From: a virus
DNA: 22,863 bases
Strand: one strand, 5' to 3'
IMG/VR virus record: IMGVR_UViG_3300045541_000061
Span: 1 to 22,863 of that record
This document shows positions 6,732-11,786 of the stretch, in pieces. Made by a program: the position numbers and the translations under genes. How positions within the stretch are numbered: position 1 is the stretch's first letter; every line of letters starts with the position of its first letter. Under the pieces are notes generated by a model, which worked only from the letters and a program-made list of their open reading frames with translations, was not told the origin of the DNA and made no database searches.

Positions 6732-6857
6732 AGGTTGTAGGTTGTAGGTAGTTGCACCACTTTTCTAAACTTTAATAGAATACGAATTTTATTTTCTCAT
6801 TTACTAATTCAATTCCTTATACTTCTATACTCATATTATACATACAACCTACAACCT
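6732..6857. repeat. Inverted GGTTGTA repeats, candidate replication origin
   Basis: AGGTTGTAGGTTGT at 6732-6745 (direct copies of GGTTGTA, continuing into GGT) is matched in reverse complement by ACAACCTACAACCT at 6844-6857. The 98 bases between the arms are extremely AT-rich. A further copy of GGTTGTAGGTTT starts at 6903. Iterons flanking an AT-rich segment just downstream of the initiator gene are typical of an origin, though an intergenic regulatory site is also possible. The stretch 6710-7116 holds no convincing gene; it contains these repeats, the tandem 11-mers and the leader of the HNH gene. Confidence 0.6.
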
Positions 6858-6922
6858 ATAAGGGAAAAAGGGCTTATAGATGCAATGGAAGCCGTTTTTG
6901 GCGGTTGTAGGTTTATTTTAAA

Positions 6923-6944
6923 AAGGTGAAACCAAGGTGAAACC
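6923..6944 (+). repeat. Two adjacent exact 11-bp iterons
   Basis: AAGGTGAAACC occurs at 6923-6933 and again at 6934-6944 with no gap, and a partial AAACC follows at 6949-6953. The 11-base period places both copies on one face of the helix, as for binding of an initiator or of the small HTH protein at 4347. Together with the GGTTGTA repeats upstream it supports an origin or operator here. Confidence 0.6.
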
Positions 6945-6994
6945 TATTAAACCTAAATGGCTATGAAAATTTATAAATTGATAAATAAATTTTG

Positions 6995-7075
6995 TATCTT
7001 TAAGCATTGATTCAGGTCTGACAATATTGAATCATAAAGTATTAGCCTTTTCTAATGACGTTGAGAAGTCAGACC
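6995..7075 (+). promoter_or_regulatory. Promoter and hairpin leader of first HNH gene
   Basis: TATCTTTA (6995-7002), a near match to TAnnTTTG, is followed by TTCA and an 8-bp perfect inverted repeat, GGTCTGAC (7015-7022) with GTCAGACC (7068-7075), around a 45-base loop. The same arrangement with different stem bases precedes the second HNH gene (11154-11228). Shared bases outside the stem include TCA before it, AATCAT in the loop, and after it CCC, CG, TTGA and TGG in order. This looks like one RNA element present twice. Confidence 0.55.
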
Positions 7076-7116
7076 CTCGATTGATTTGGAAAAGGCAATT
7101 TTATTTTATACAAATC

Positions 7117-7596
7117 ATGAAAGAAATTTGGAAAACCATTGAAAACTATGAGGGACTTTATGAAGTGTCAACACTAGGAAGAGTAAAGAGCTTTAAACTT
7201 GGAAAAGAAGCAATTTTAAACCCAAGTAAAAATAGCAAAGGGTATTTAGTAATTAACCTTCATAAAGATGGTAAAAGAAAAACATTCAATTTACACAAGT
7301 TAGTTGCAGTAGCTTTTCTCAGCCATTCTCCATGCGGTATGAGATTAGTTGTTGATCACATAAACAATGATAAGCAAGATAATAGAGCTGAAAATTTGCA
7401 ATTGATTTCAAATCAAGAAAATACCTCAAAAGATAGAAAAAAATGGATTCAATCTAACAAATATTTTGGTATAAGCTGTAATGCAAAAACAAAAAAATGG
7501 AAAGCTGAAATACTTTTAAATGGAAAATTACATTACATAGGTCTTTATAAATCAGAAATTGAAGCTAATGAAGCCTATTTAAAAAAATTGCCATGA
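7117..7596 (+). CDS. NUMOD4-HNH-AP2 homing-type endonuclease
   Basis: The 159-aa product has three parts. A NUMOD4 DNA-binding motif covers residues 3-25 (IWKTIENYEGLYEVSTLGRV). An HNH nuclease core follows (VVDHINNDKQDNRAENLQLI, residues 78-97), with H81 as the expected first catalytic His. An AP2-like DNA-binding domain is at residues about 114-156 (YFGISCNAKTKKWKAEILLN and onward). Such freestanding enzymes cut at specific sites and spread by copying themselves into uncut alleles. The frame is open further upstream from 7027, but that extension runs through the hairpin leader, and NUMOD4 begins directly after this Met. The gene is more AT-rich than its neighbours, a sign of transfer, yet its stop is ATGA-coupled to the helicase. 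Confidence 0.88.
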   Translation: MKEIWKTIENYEGLYEVSTLGRVKSFKLGKEAILNPSKNSKGYLVINLHKDGKRKTFNLHKLVAVAFLSHSPCGMRLVVDHINNDKQDNRAENLQLISNQENTSKDRKKWIQSNKYFGISCNAKTKKWKAEILLNGKLHYIGLYKSEIEANEAYLKKLP

Positions 7597-9029
7597 TACA
7601 ACTAAGACCATATCAAATTGAAGCAGTTGAAAAAACTAGGCAAATGATTTTAGCTGGGAAAAAGCGATTTGTCTTTTGCAGTCCAACCGGATCAGGAAAG
7701 ACTTTCACATTCTCATTTATTGTCAAGTCAGCATTGGAAAGAGGAAAGCGAGTATTAATTCTAACTCATAGGATTGAATTGCTTACCCAAGCCGGAGGGT
7801 CATTAAATGAACTCGGGATAAATCCTGTTAAAATCGAGGCTGGGAAAAAGATTGGTTATTTCTCAAGTCAGATTTACACGGCAATGATTGAAACTATTTC
7901 AAGGCGTATGGATAAACTTGAGTACATAAATTTTGTCCAGTCACTTGACCTAATAATTATTGACGAAGCACATTTTGGAAACTTCGACAAGTTCTTTTCT
8001 CAAATAGACAAAAAAACGGTAGTAATAGGTTTTACTGCCACTCCACACCGGGAGAAAAACCAAAAATCATTGGATGAATTTTATGAAGGTTTGGTGGAGG
8101 TAATTTCAATTCCGGATTTGATTGAAAAAGGATATCTAGCAAAACCAATTAGCTATGGTGTAAATTTAGATTTTTCTTCAGTTGCAATGAAGGGTAATGA
8201 TTACGATTCTGATTCTTTGGGTAGTTTTATGACCGCTTCGAAGGTTTATGAAGGTGTAATTGAAAACTACAAGAAAATTTGCCCTGAAACTAAGGCTATT
8301 GCTTTTTGCCCAAACATCAAAAGCTCAATTAAACTTAAAGATGAATTGATTGAAGCTGGATTAAATGCTAGGCACTTAGATGCAGGGTTTTCTAAAAAAG
8401 AAAGGGAGCAAACTTTGGTTTGGTTTAAGAATACACAGGATGCAATTCTTTGCAATGTCGGGATTCTTACTACTGGGTTTGACGAACCAACTATTCAAAC
8501 AATAATTCTTTACCGGGCTACAAAATCGCTTCCTTTATTTTTGCAAATGGTTGGGAGGGGATCTAGGGTTATACCGGGTAAAAAAGATAGCTTTACCATT
8601 TTGGATTTTGGAAACAATATCAATGAACATGACTTTTGGGAGGCCGAAAGGGAATGGAGCCTAAAAAAGAAAAAGAAAAAACAAGGTGCTGCACCGGTTA
8701 AAGAATGTAAAGATTGCGGAGCCTTATTGCCTGCTAGCGTTATGCTTTGTCCACACTGCGGATTTGAATTTCCAAGACCTGAAAAGCAAAAAGAAAAATC
8801 AGAAATAGCTTTTCTTCAGCTATTAAGCAAAAAGGAAGTTATGAAAAGGGCTAATAAATCAAGCCTTGAGCAAAAAGCAGAAATGGCAAAAGCAAAATTG
8901 ATTAGTCCTTATTGGGTCTTGCATCAATTGAAAGATCGGGATGAGGCTTTGGAATTTGTTAAGTTGATGGGATATAAAAAAGGATGGGTATTTATGAACA
9001 AGGATAGATTTAAAGTTTTACAGGATTGA
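7593..9029 (+). CDS. DEAH-box superfamily 2 helicase with zinc ribbon
   Basis: The 478-aa protein is an ATP-dependent helicase of the ResIII/SF2 type. The Q-motif region RPYQIEAV is near residue 5, Walker A SPTGSGKT at 30-37, DEAH at 124-127 and motif III TAT at 148-150. Motif V includes GILTTGFDEP (290-299) and motif VI QMVGRGSR (318-325). A four-Cys zinc ribbon follows (C372, C375, C386, C389), then a charged helical tail. Related phage helicases remodel forks or drive strand exchange and are often encoded beside primase and VRR-NUC genes. Its start overlaps the HNH stop as ATGA, and the VRR-NUC gene starts one base after its stop, so the three probably form one translation unit. Confidence 0.92.
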   Translation: MIQLRPYQIEAVEKTRQMILAGKKRFVFCSPTGSGKTFTFSFIVKSALERGKRVLILTHRIELLTQAGGSLNELGINPVKIEAGKKIGYFSSQIYTAMIETISRRMDKLEYINFVQSLDLIIIDEAHFGNFDKFFSQIDKKTVVIGFTATPHREKNQKSLDEFYEGLVEVISIPDLIEKGYLAKPISYGVNLDFSSVAMKGNDYDSDSLGSFMTASKVYEGVIENYKKICPETKAIAFCPNIKSSIKLKDELIEAGLNARHLDAGFSKKEREQTLVWFKNTQDAILCNVGILTTGFDEPTIQTIILYRATKSLPLFLQMVGRGSRVIPGKKDSFTILDFGNNINEHDFWEAEREWSLKKKKKKQGAAPVKECKDCGALLPASVMLCPHCGFEFPRPEKQKEKSEIAFLQLLSKKEVMKRANKSSLEQKAEMAKAKLISPYWVLHQLKDRDEALEFVKLMGYKKGWVFMNKDRFKVLQD

Positions 9030-9030
9030 G

Positions 9031-9372
9031 ATGACAGAGGATAAATTACAATCGGATTGCTATCAGTGGTTTCATAGCGCATACCCGGATCTTAGGGGAT
9101 TGCTTTGCTACAATCTAAACAACTCACGCAATAAAATCCGGGCAATGATGGACAAAGGTATGGGGTTGCAAAAAGGAAGATCCGATTTGGTATTTTACTA
9201 TGCAGGCCGGGCTTACATGATTGAAATAAAAACCGAGAATGGTAAGCAAACACCGGAGCAAAAAAAATGGCAGGAAATTGTAGAAAAAAATAGGTTTGAA
9301 TACACTATTTGCAAGACACTGGAAGAATTTCAGGAAATTATTAAAAGAATTTTATTAGATTTGAAGAAATGA
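9031..9372 (+). CDS. VRR-NUC domain nuclease
   Basis: The 113-aa product is a stand-alone VRR-NUC domain, a PD-(D/E)XK-fold nuclease also found in FAN1 and in many phages. The family signature is clear: GLQKGRSDLVF (45-55) with D52, then MIEIKTENGKQTPEQKKW (63-80) with E65 and K67 as the E-x-K pair. It is predicted to cut branched DNA, probably Holliday or fork structures, alongside the helicase encoded just upstream. Length is typical for a minimal member. It starts one base after the helicase stop and overlaps the next small ORF as ATGA. Confidence 0.92.
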   Translation: MTEDKLQSDCYQWFHSAYPDLRGLLCYNLNNSRNKIRAMMDKGMGLQKGRSDLVFYYAGRAYMIEIKTENGKQTPEQKKWQEIVEKNRFEYTICKTLEEFQEIIKRILLDLKK

Positions 9373-9455
9373 ATTACACAACACCACAGCCGATTCTTGA
9401 CCACATCCAGCTTGAGCGGATCAAGGCGGTTTATATTGGTCGAAACAAATTTTAA
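9369..9455 (+). CDS. 28-aa unknown peptide
   Basis: A 28-codon ORF starts in the ATGA overlap with the VRR-NUC gene and reads MNYTTPQPILDHIQLERIKA and then VYIGRNKF. The composition is that of a folded or helical peptide rather than random sequence, and it ends 18 bases before the SSB-like gene. No family is recognised. Translation is suggested only by the coupling. Confidence 0.4.
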   Translation: MNYTTPQPILDHIQLERIKAVYIGRNKF

Positions 9456-9473
9456 ACAATACAATACAACACA

Positions 9474-9755
9474 ATGGAAAACAAAATCACATACTGCGGA
9501 TCAGGCAAGACCCAGCAGGGAAAGTACGGCGAATTTTTCAAGGTCAGCATCTGTCTTTCAGACCTTCCAAAGGAATTCATCACCGAAGCGAAGAACGGGA
9601 AAAAGTACATTAACCTGACAATCAACAGGAAACAACAGCCTGACCAGTACGGGAAAGACCTGTCAGTTCAAGTTGATACATGGAAGCCCGAACCAAAGCA
9701 GGAACCAGCACCGGCACCTACACCAGTAGAGGATCATTCAGAATTGCCCTTCTAA
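9474..9755 (+). CDS. SSB-like single-stranded DNA-binding protein
   Basis: The 93-aa product has a beta-rich N-terminal body (ITYCGSGKTQQGKYGEFFKV; KYINLTINRKQQPDQYGKDL), a Pro/Ala/Glu linker at about residues 73-84 and ends DHSELPF. Bacterial and phage SSBs share exactly this plan: an OB fold, a flexible linker and an acidic tip ending in a hydrophobic Pro-Phe that recruits repair and replication proteins. It is shorter than typical SSB (about 150 aa or more), so it may be a minimal or divergent form. The leader is A/C-rich (aacaatacaacaca) like other strongly expressed Bacteroidota genes. Context with ERF, helicase and VRR-NUC fits. Confidence 0.7.
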   Translation: MENKITYCGSGKTQQGKYGEFFKVSICLSDLPKEFITEAKNGKKYINLTINRKQQPDQYGKDLSVQVDTWKPEPKQEPAPAPTPVEDHSELPF

Positions 9756-9946
9756 TGGAAAAGAAACACCTATTCCGGCTAGTGGTCTTATTCGGGTCAC
9801 TAGCATGGCTTGCACTATTGGAGGTTAAGGTAGGCTTTGCCTGGGGATGTTGGATGGTTATTATCCAGTCATTCTTTAGCCTAGCCTACCACTACTGCAA
9901 GGATGAAAAAAAAGATAAGTACAATCATTCTAATTTTCTAAATTGA
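9755..9946 (+). CDS. Small membrane protein, 63 aa
   Basis: The gene starts in a TAATG overlap with the SSB-like gene. The frame is open further upstream from 9680, but that part overlaps the SSB-like gene and is rejected. The product begins MEKKHLFRLVVLFGSLAWLA, followed by a second hydrophobic stretch (FAWGCWMVIIQSFFSLAYHY), giving two likely membrane spans, and ends with a hydrophilic Lys/Asp/Asn tail. No family is recognised. It could be a host-membrane effector, but its operon partners give no clear hint. Confidence 0.6.
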   Translation: MEKKHLFRLVVLFGSLAWLALLEVKVGFAWGCWMVIIQSFFSLAYHYCKDEKKDKYNHSNFLN

Positions 9947-9969
9947 TTCAAATAAATATCTTACATTTG
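9943..9969 (+). promoter_or_regulatory. Promoter of the XRE regulator gene
   Basis: TTG (9943-9945), 16 bases, then TACATTTG (9962-9969), a full TAnnTTTG match. The ATG of the regulator follows after four bases, the same distance as at the HTH gene at 4347, so the mRNA is probably leaderless. The -33 element lies over the stop codon of the membrane protein gene. Confidence 0.6.
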
Positions 9970-9973
9970 AAAC

Positions 9974-10195
9974 ATGGGAATACTAGAAGGACATTTCATT
10001 AAGGAAAAACGCAAGGAATTGGGGTTAACTCAATTGCAATTGGCTGAAGAGCTAAAGATCAGCCATGCTCCGATATATCATTTGGAGAATGGAAAAGAAT
10101 CTATTAGCCTTGGTAAATTGCGTAAGATTGCAGATCGTTTAGACTTGGAGGTTATAATCAGGGACAAGAATGGCAAAGCAATTACCGAAGGATAA
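9974..10195 (+). CDS. XRE-family transcriptional regulator
   Basis: The 73-aa product is a single lambda-repressor-like HTH_3 domain with short flanks. IKEKRKELGLTQLQLAEELK leads into ISHAPIYHLENGKESISLGK and then IADRLDLEV. The pattern LTQxxLAxxLxIS...I.xxExGK is diagnostic for XRE proteins that bind operator DNA as dimers. Length matches phage Cro-like or HigA/antitoxin-like proteins. It has its own promoter and is followed by an overlapping unknown gene rather than an evident toxin. Most likely it is a phage regulator controlling itself and the genes after it; an antitoxin role is a weaker alternative. Confidence 0.85.
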   Translation: MGILEGHFIKEKRKELGLTQLQLAEELKISHAPIYHLENGKESISLGKLRKIADRLDLEVIIRDKNGKAITEG

Positions 10196-10421
10196 GCCTG
10201 ATTATTCGCTTGCCATCCGGTACATGAGAAGAGACGGAAAATGGTCAGAATGGATTAATAAAGGCTATGGTAAGTTCCTGACTATCGAGGTGGTTCAACT
10301 TCAGATGAGAATGCTTGCCTCTGCTTATCCGAATCATGAGAAGCAAATCGAGTTCAAATGGAATGGTAAGCTGTGTGATTTTAATGGAAAGGAAACGGGG
10401 AAATTGATTGAATTGAAATAA
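10170..10421 (+). CDS. Unknown protein, 83 aa
   Basis: The 83-aa basic product begins MAKQLPKDKPDYSLAIRYMR and contains a beta-helix-beta mix (GKFLTIEVVQLQMRMLASAY). It overlaps the XRE gene by 26 bases. A later start at the Met near 10223 would remove the overlap but also residues that look part of the fold. No family is recognised. Pairing of a small XRE gene with an overlapping basic partner could suggest a toxin-antitoxin pair, but nothing in its sequence resembles a known toxin. It is the last protein gene before the long structured RNA region. Confidence 0.6.
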   Translation: MAKQLPKDKPDYSLAIRYMRRDGKWSEWINKGYGKFLTIEVVQLQMRMLASAYPNHEKQIEFKWNGKLCDFNGKETGKLIELK

Positions 10422-10424
10422 TCC

Positions 10425-10566
10425 AGCCGAATACGAACAGCAATGTGTCGGCTATCGCTAGAGAACATTGCAGCACTGCCAGGGGTGCGATGTTCGGGAT
10501 AGGCGCGATTGGTGCTAGTGCAAAGCCTGTGAGGAGACTCCTGATTGCATCCAGCTTGGAAACTGG
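10425..10566 (+). ncRNA. Structured non-coding region with four hairpins
   Basis: This stretch is visibly more GC-rich than its surroundings and has no plausible ORF. It folds into consecutive hairpins. AGCCGA (10425-10430) pairs with TCGGCT (10448-10453). A 10-bp stem of GAACATTGCA (10463-10472) with TGCGATGTTC (10486-10495) contains one G-U pair. TGCAA (10519-10523) pairs with TTGCA (10545-10549), enclosing AGGA/TCCT. CCAG (10551-10554) pairs with CTGG (10563-10566). The G-U pair hints at RNA rather than a DNA site. It leads directly into the tRNA-like elements. Alternatives are a packaging (pac/cos) site, since terminase genes follow, or part of a large phage RNA of the GOLLD/ROOL kind, which often lie beside tRNA genes. 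Confidence 0.45.
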
Positions 10567-10581
10567 ACTGGGTTAAATTTA
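10556..10581 (+). promoter_or_regulatory. Possible promoter of the tRNA-like region
   Basis: TTG (10556-10558), 15 bases, then TAAATTTA (10574-10581), a near match to TAnnTTTG. The first tRNA-like element begins 27 bases downstream. The last base differs from consensus and the spacer is short, so this is weak. Confidence 0.25.
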
Positions 10582-10608
10582 CATGGGGACAAATTTTCCC
10601 TACGAAAT

Positions 10609-10700
10609 AGTCAGGTGGTGGAATTGGTAGACGTATTAACTCCTTGCGATAATTTCAGAAACGAGAAAAGATTTACAGGTTCGAATCCTGTCCTCGACTC
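10609..10700 (+). tRNA. Class II tRNA-like element 1, abnormal
   Basis: The D arm (GTG, then GAATTGGTAGA, then CGT) and a perfect T arm (ACAGG, TTCGAAT, CCTGT at 10675-10691) are those of a leucine-type tRNA. The acceptor AGTCAGG (10609-10615) would pair completely with CCTGACT, but the 3' strand reads CCTCGACT, with one extra C at 10695. The anticodon stem TTAAC/GATAA (10636-10640, 10648-10652) has an A-A mismatch. Its 7-base loop TCCTTGC has C instead of U at position 33 and would give anticodon CUU, which does not suit a class II tRNA. The variable region is long (10653-10674) with a TTTC/GAAA stem. CCA is not encoded. It is either a decayed tRNA-Leu or Ser-like gene, or a tRNA mimic with another role. 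Confidence 0.55.
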
Positions 10701-10738
10701 AGAAGGTGCCAACCCCGAAACATGGAAAGACAAAGTTG

Positions 10739-10895
10739 GTGACAGCACGGAAAGACGGCAGATCATTAAGCATTTTCCCCTGCATGTGGAATGGATGAAA
10801 GTAATCAGGTAGATTCTCCCCAAAACTAGTGAGGTAATGAGAGGCAAAACAATTGTCTGACACTAGCAAAATCGTGACAGCTCGGAAAGACGGCA
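10739..10895 (+). repeat. 22-bp direct repeat pair, one mismatch
   Basis: The 22-base sequence at 10739-10760 (starting GTGACAGCAC, ending GACGGCA) returns at 10874-10895 with one change (A10747 to T10882). Its core GGAAAGAC also occurs at 10724-10731. The second copy ends five bases before the second tRNA-like element; the first lies 39 bases after the first tRNA-like element. CTAGTG (10826-10831) and CACTAG (10861-10866) can form a hairpin between them. The repeats suggest a processing signal or a duplicated RNA module. Confidence 0.6.
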
Positions 10896-10900
10896 TAATT

Positions 10901-11017
10901 GAAGGAGTGGCGGAATTGATAGACGCGTAACATAGTTATATGCTTGTTTTAAACGCATTAGGGATGTTAGATGGACATAGTGTCCTGTGAATACAGGTTT
11001 GAATCCTGTCTCCTTCA
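10901..11017 (+). tRNA. Class II tRNA-like element 2, enlarged anticodon arm
   Basis: The acceptor stem is perfect (GAAGGAG 10901-10907 with CTCCTTC 11010-11016), discriminator A11017, D stem GCG/CGC, and T stem ACAGG/CCTGT. The D loop has GA instead of G18-G19 and the T loop has T instead of C56, so the usual G19-C56 elbow pair becomes A19-U56, a compensatory change that suggests selection for the tRNA fold. TAACAT (10928-10933) pairs with ATGTTA (10964-10969) exactly where the anticodon stem belongs, but it encloses 30 bases instead of 7. Inside, TGCTT/ACGCA (one mismatch) frames a second 7-base loop GTTTTAA that has U33 and A37 and would read UUU. The variable arm carries GGACA-TAG-TGTCC. 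CCA is not encoded. A small intron or insertion is an alternative reading. Confidence 0.6.
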
Positions 11018-11048
11018 CAGTCATAGGATTATTGGGTTTTTGTTAGGA

Positions 11049-11078
11049 AAAGGTCTAGGTTTTGCCTAGACTTTTTTT
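11049..11078 (+). terminator. Terminator after the tRNA-like region
   Basis: GTCTAGG (11053-11059) pairs with CCTAGAC (11065-11071) around loop TTTTG, followed by seven T (11072-11078); upstream A residues extend the stem against the T run. The T run continues directly into TATCTTTG (11078-11085), a promoter -7 motif. Confidence 0.85.
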
Positions 11079-11120
11079 ATCTTTGAAAGTCATAGTTTGG
11101 ATTCATAAGGGTTATTTGGG

Positions 11121-11150
11121 AAAAGTCTAGCTTTTGGTTAGACTTTTTTT
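11121..11150 (+). terminator. Second copy of the terminator
   Basis: GTCTAGC (11125-11131) pairs with GTTAGAC (11137-11143), with one G-U pair, around the same TTTTG loop and followed by seven T. It lies exactly 72 bases after the first copy and the flanks are similar, so the unit arose by tandem duplication. The G-U pair shows the stem has been kept in RNA despite drift. Confidence 0.8.
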
Positions 11151-11161
11151 ATTTATCTTTG
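11133..11161 (+). promoter_or_regulatory. Promoter of the second HNH gene
   Basis: TTTG (11133-11136), 17 bases, then TATCTTTG (11154-11161), a perfect Bacteroidota match. The TTTG element is formed by the loop of the terminator, so terminator and promoter overlap. Transcription would begin at about 11167, right at the base of the leader hairpin. Confidence 0.6.
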
Positions 11162-11169
11162 TTTTGTCA

Positions 11170-11228
11170 GGTAGCAGTGACAATCATGAAATCAAAAACC
11201 AAATGCCTCATGGATACGGTCTGCTACC
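11170..11228 (+). promoter_or_regulatory. Hairpin leader of second HNH gene
   Basis: GGTAGCAG (11170-11177) pairs perfectly with CTGCTACC (11221-11228) around a 43-base loop; inside, CATGA/TCATG can form a second stem. The element matches the leader of the first HNH gene in position, outer GGT/ACC pairs, loop AATCAT and 3' flank (CG, TTGA, TGG, TTTTATTT), but the five inner stem pairs differ on both sides. The ATG follows after 24 bases. Confidence 0.6.
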
Positions 11229-11252
11229 CGTTGAAGTGGGGCGGTTTTATTT

Positions 11253-11786
11253 ATGGAAGTTTGGAAAGATGTAATTGGCTATGAAGGATACTATCAGGTA
11301 TCAAATCTAGGCAGAATTAAAAGCCTTGAAAGAAAAAGAATAGGATTGAAAGATCAAAAAATTAGGATTTACAAAGAATTGATCTTAAAACAGAAATTAA
11401 ACATTCACGGTTATTTTGAAGTTTGTTTATACTTAAAAAATAGTTCAAAATACCATAAATCTCATAGGATTATTTGCCAAGCATTTTTGCCAAACCCTGA
11501 AAATAAACCTCAAGTCAATCATAAAAATGGAGTAAAAACAGACAATAGGCTTGAAAATTTAGAATGGGCAACTTCTTCTGAAAATACAAAGCATTCTTTT
11601 GATAATGGTTTTCAAAAACCATCTTTAGGAGAAAAAAATGGGCATTCAATCTTAAATGAAAAAGATGTTTTAATGATTAGATCAGGTCAATTAAAAATGA
11701 CTCAAAGACAAATGGCTTCATTTTTTAATGTGAAACCTTCGACAATCAATTGCATAATTAAAAGAAGAAATTGGAAACATATTTAA
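11253..11786 (+). CDS. NUMOD4-HNH endonuclease with C-terminal HTH
   Basis: The 177-aa product has a NUMOD4 motif at residues 3-24 (VWKDVIGYEGYYQVSNLGRI). The HNH core is at 86-106 (VNHKNGVKTDNRLENLEWAT from V88), with H90 as the expected catalytic His. A C-terminal HTH spans about 132-173 (MTQRQMASFFNVKPSTINCI at its core) and probably reads the target site. This is a freestanding homing-type endonuclease. Its place just before the small terminase subunit also recalls HNH proteins needed for cos cleavage in HK97-like phages, but those lack NUMOD4, so homing is preferred. The gene is clearly more AT-rich than the terminase genes and carries its own promoter and hairpin leader. Confidence 0.9.
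   Translation: MEVWKDVIGYEGYYQVSNLGRIKSLERKRIGLKDQKIRIYKELILKQKLNIHGYFEVCLYLKNSSKYHKSHRIICQAFLPNPENKPQVNHKNGVKTDNRLENLEWATSSENTKHSFDNGFQKPSLGEKNGHSILNEKDVLMIRSGQLKMTQRQMASFFNVKPSTINCIIKRRNWKHI

Noticed and set aside
7027-7116. 30-residue extension of the first HNH endonuclease
   Set aside because: It runs across the hairpin leader, and NUMOD4 begins directly after the Met at 7117.
6710-7596. Group I intron containing the HNH gene
   Set aside because: No conserved P, Q, R, S core elements were recognised and the flanking genes are each complete, so a freestanding gene is more likely.
9397-9618. 73-aa open frame overlapping the SSB-like gene
   Set aside because: Ser/Arg/Thr-rich out-of-frame translation, with the SSB-like frame far more protein-like and carrying the acidic tail.
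10615-10812. 65-aa open frame beginning MVELVD
   Set aside because: It reads through the first tRNA-like element; MVELVD and GSNPVL are the typical translation of tRNA D and T arms. The minus-strand frames here are shadows of the same structured DNA.
11049-11786. HEARO/OMEGA RNA with IscB-type nuclease
   Set aside because: An RNA structure precedes an HNH gene, but the proteins are NUMOD4-HNH of 159 and 177 aa with no RuvC parts, so they are not IscB, and the leader is far shorter than HEARO RNA.
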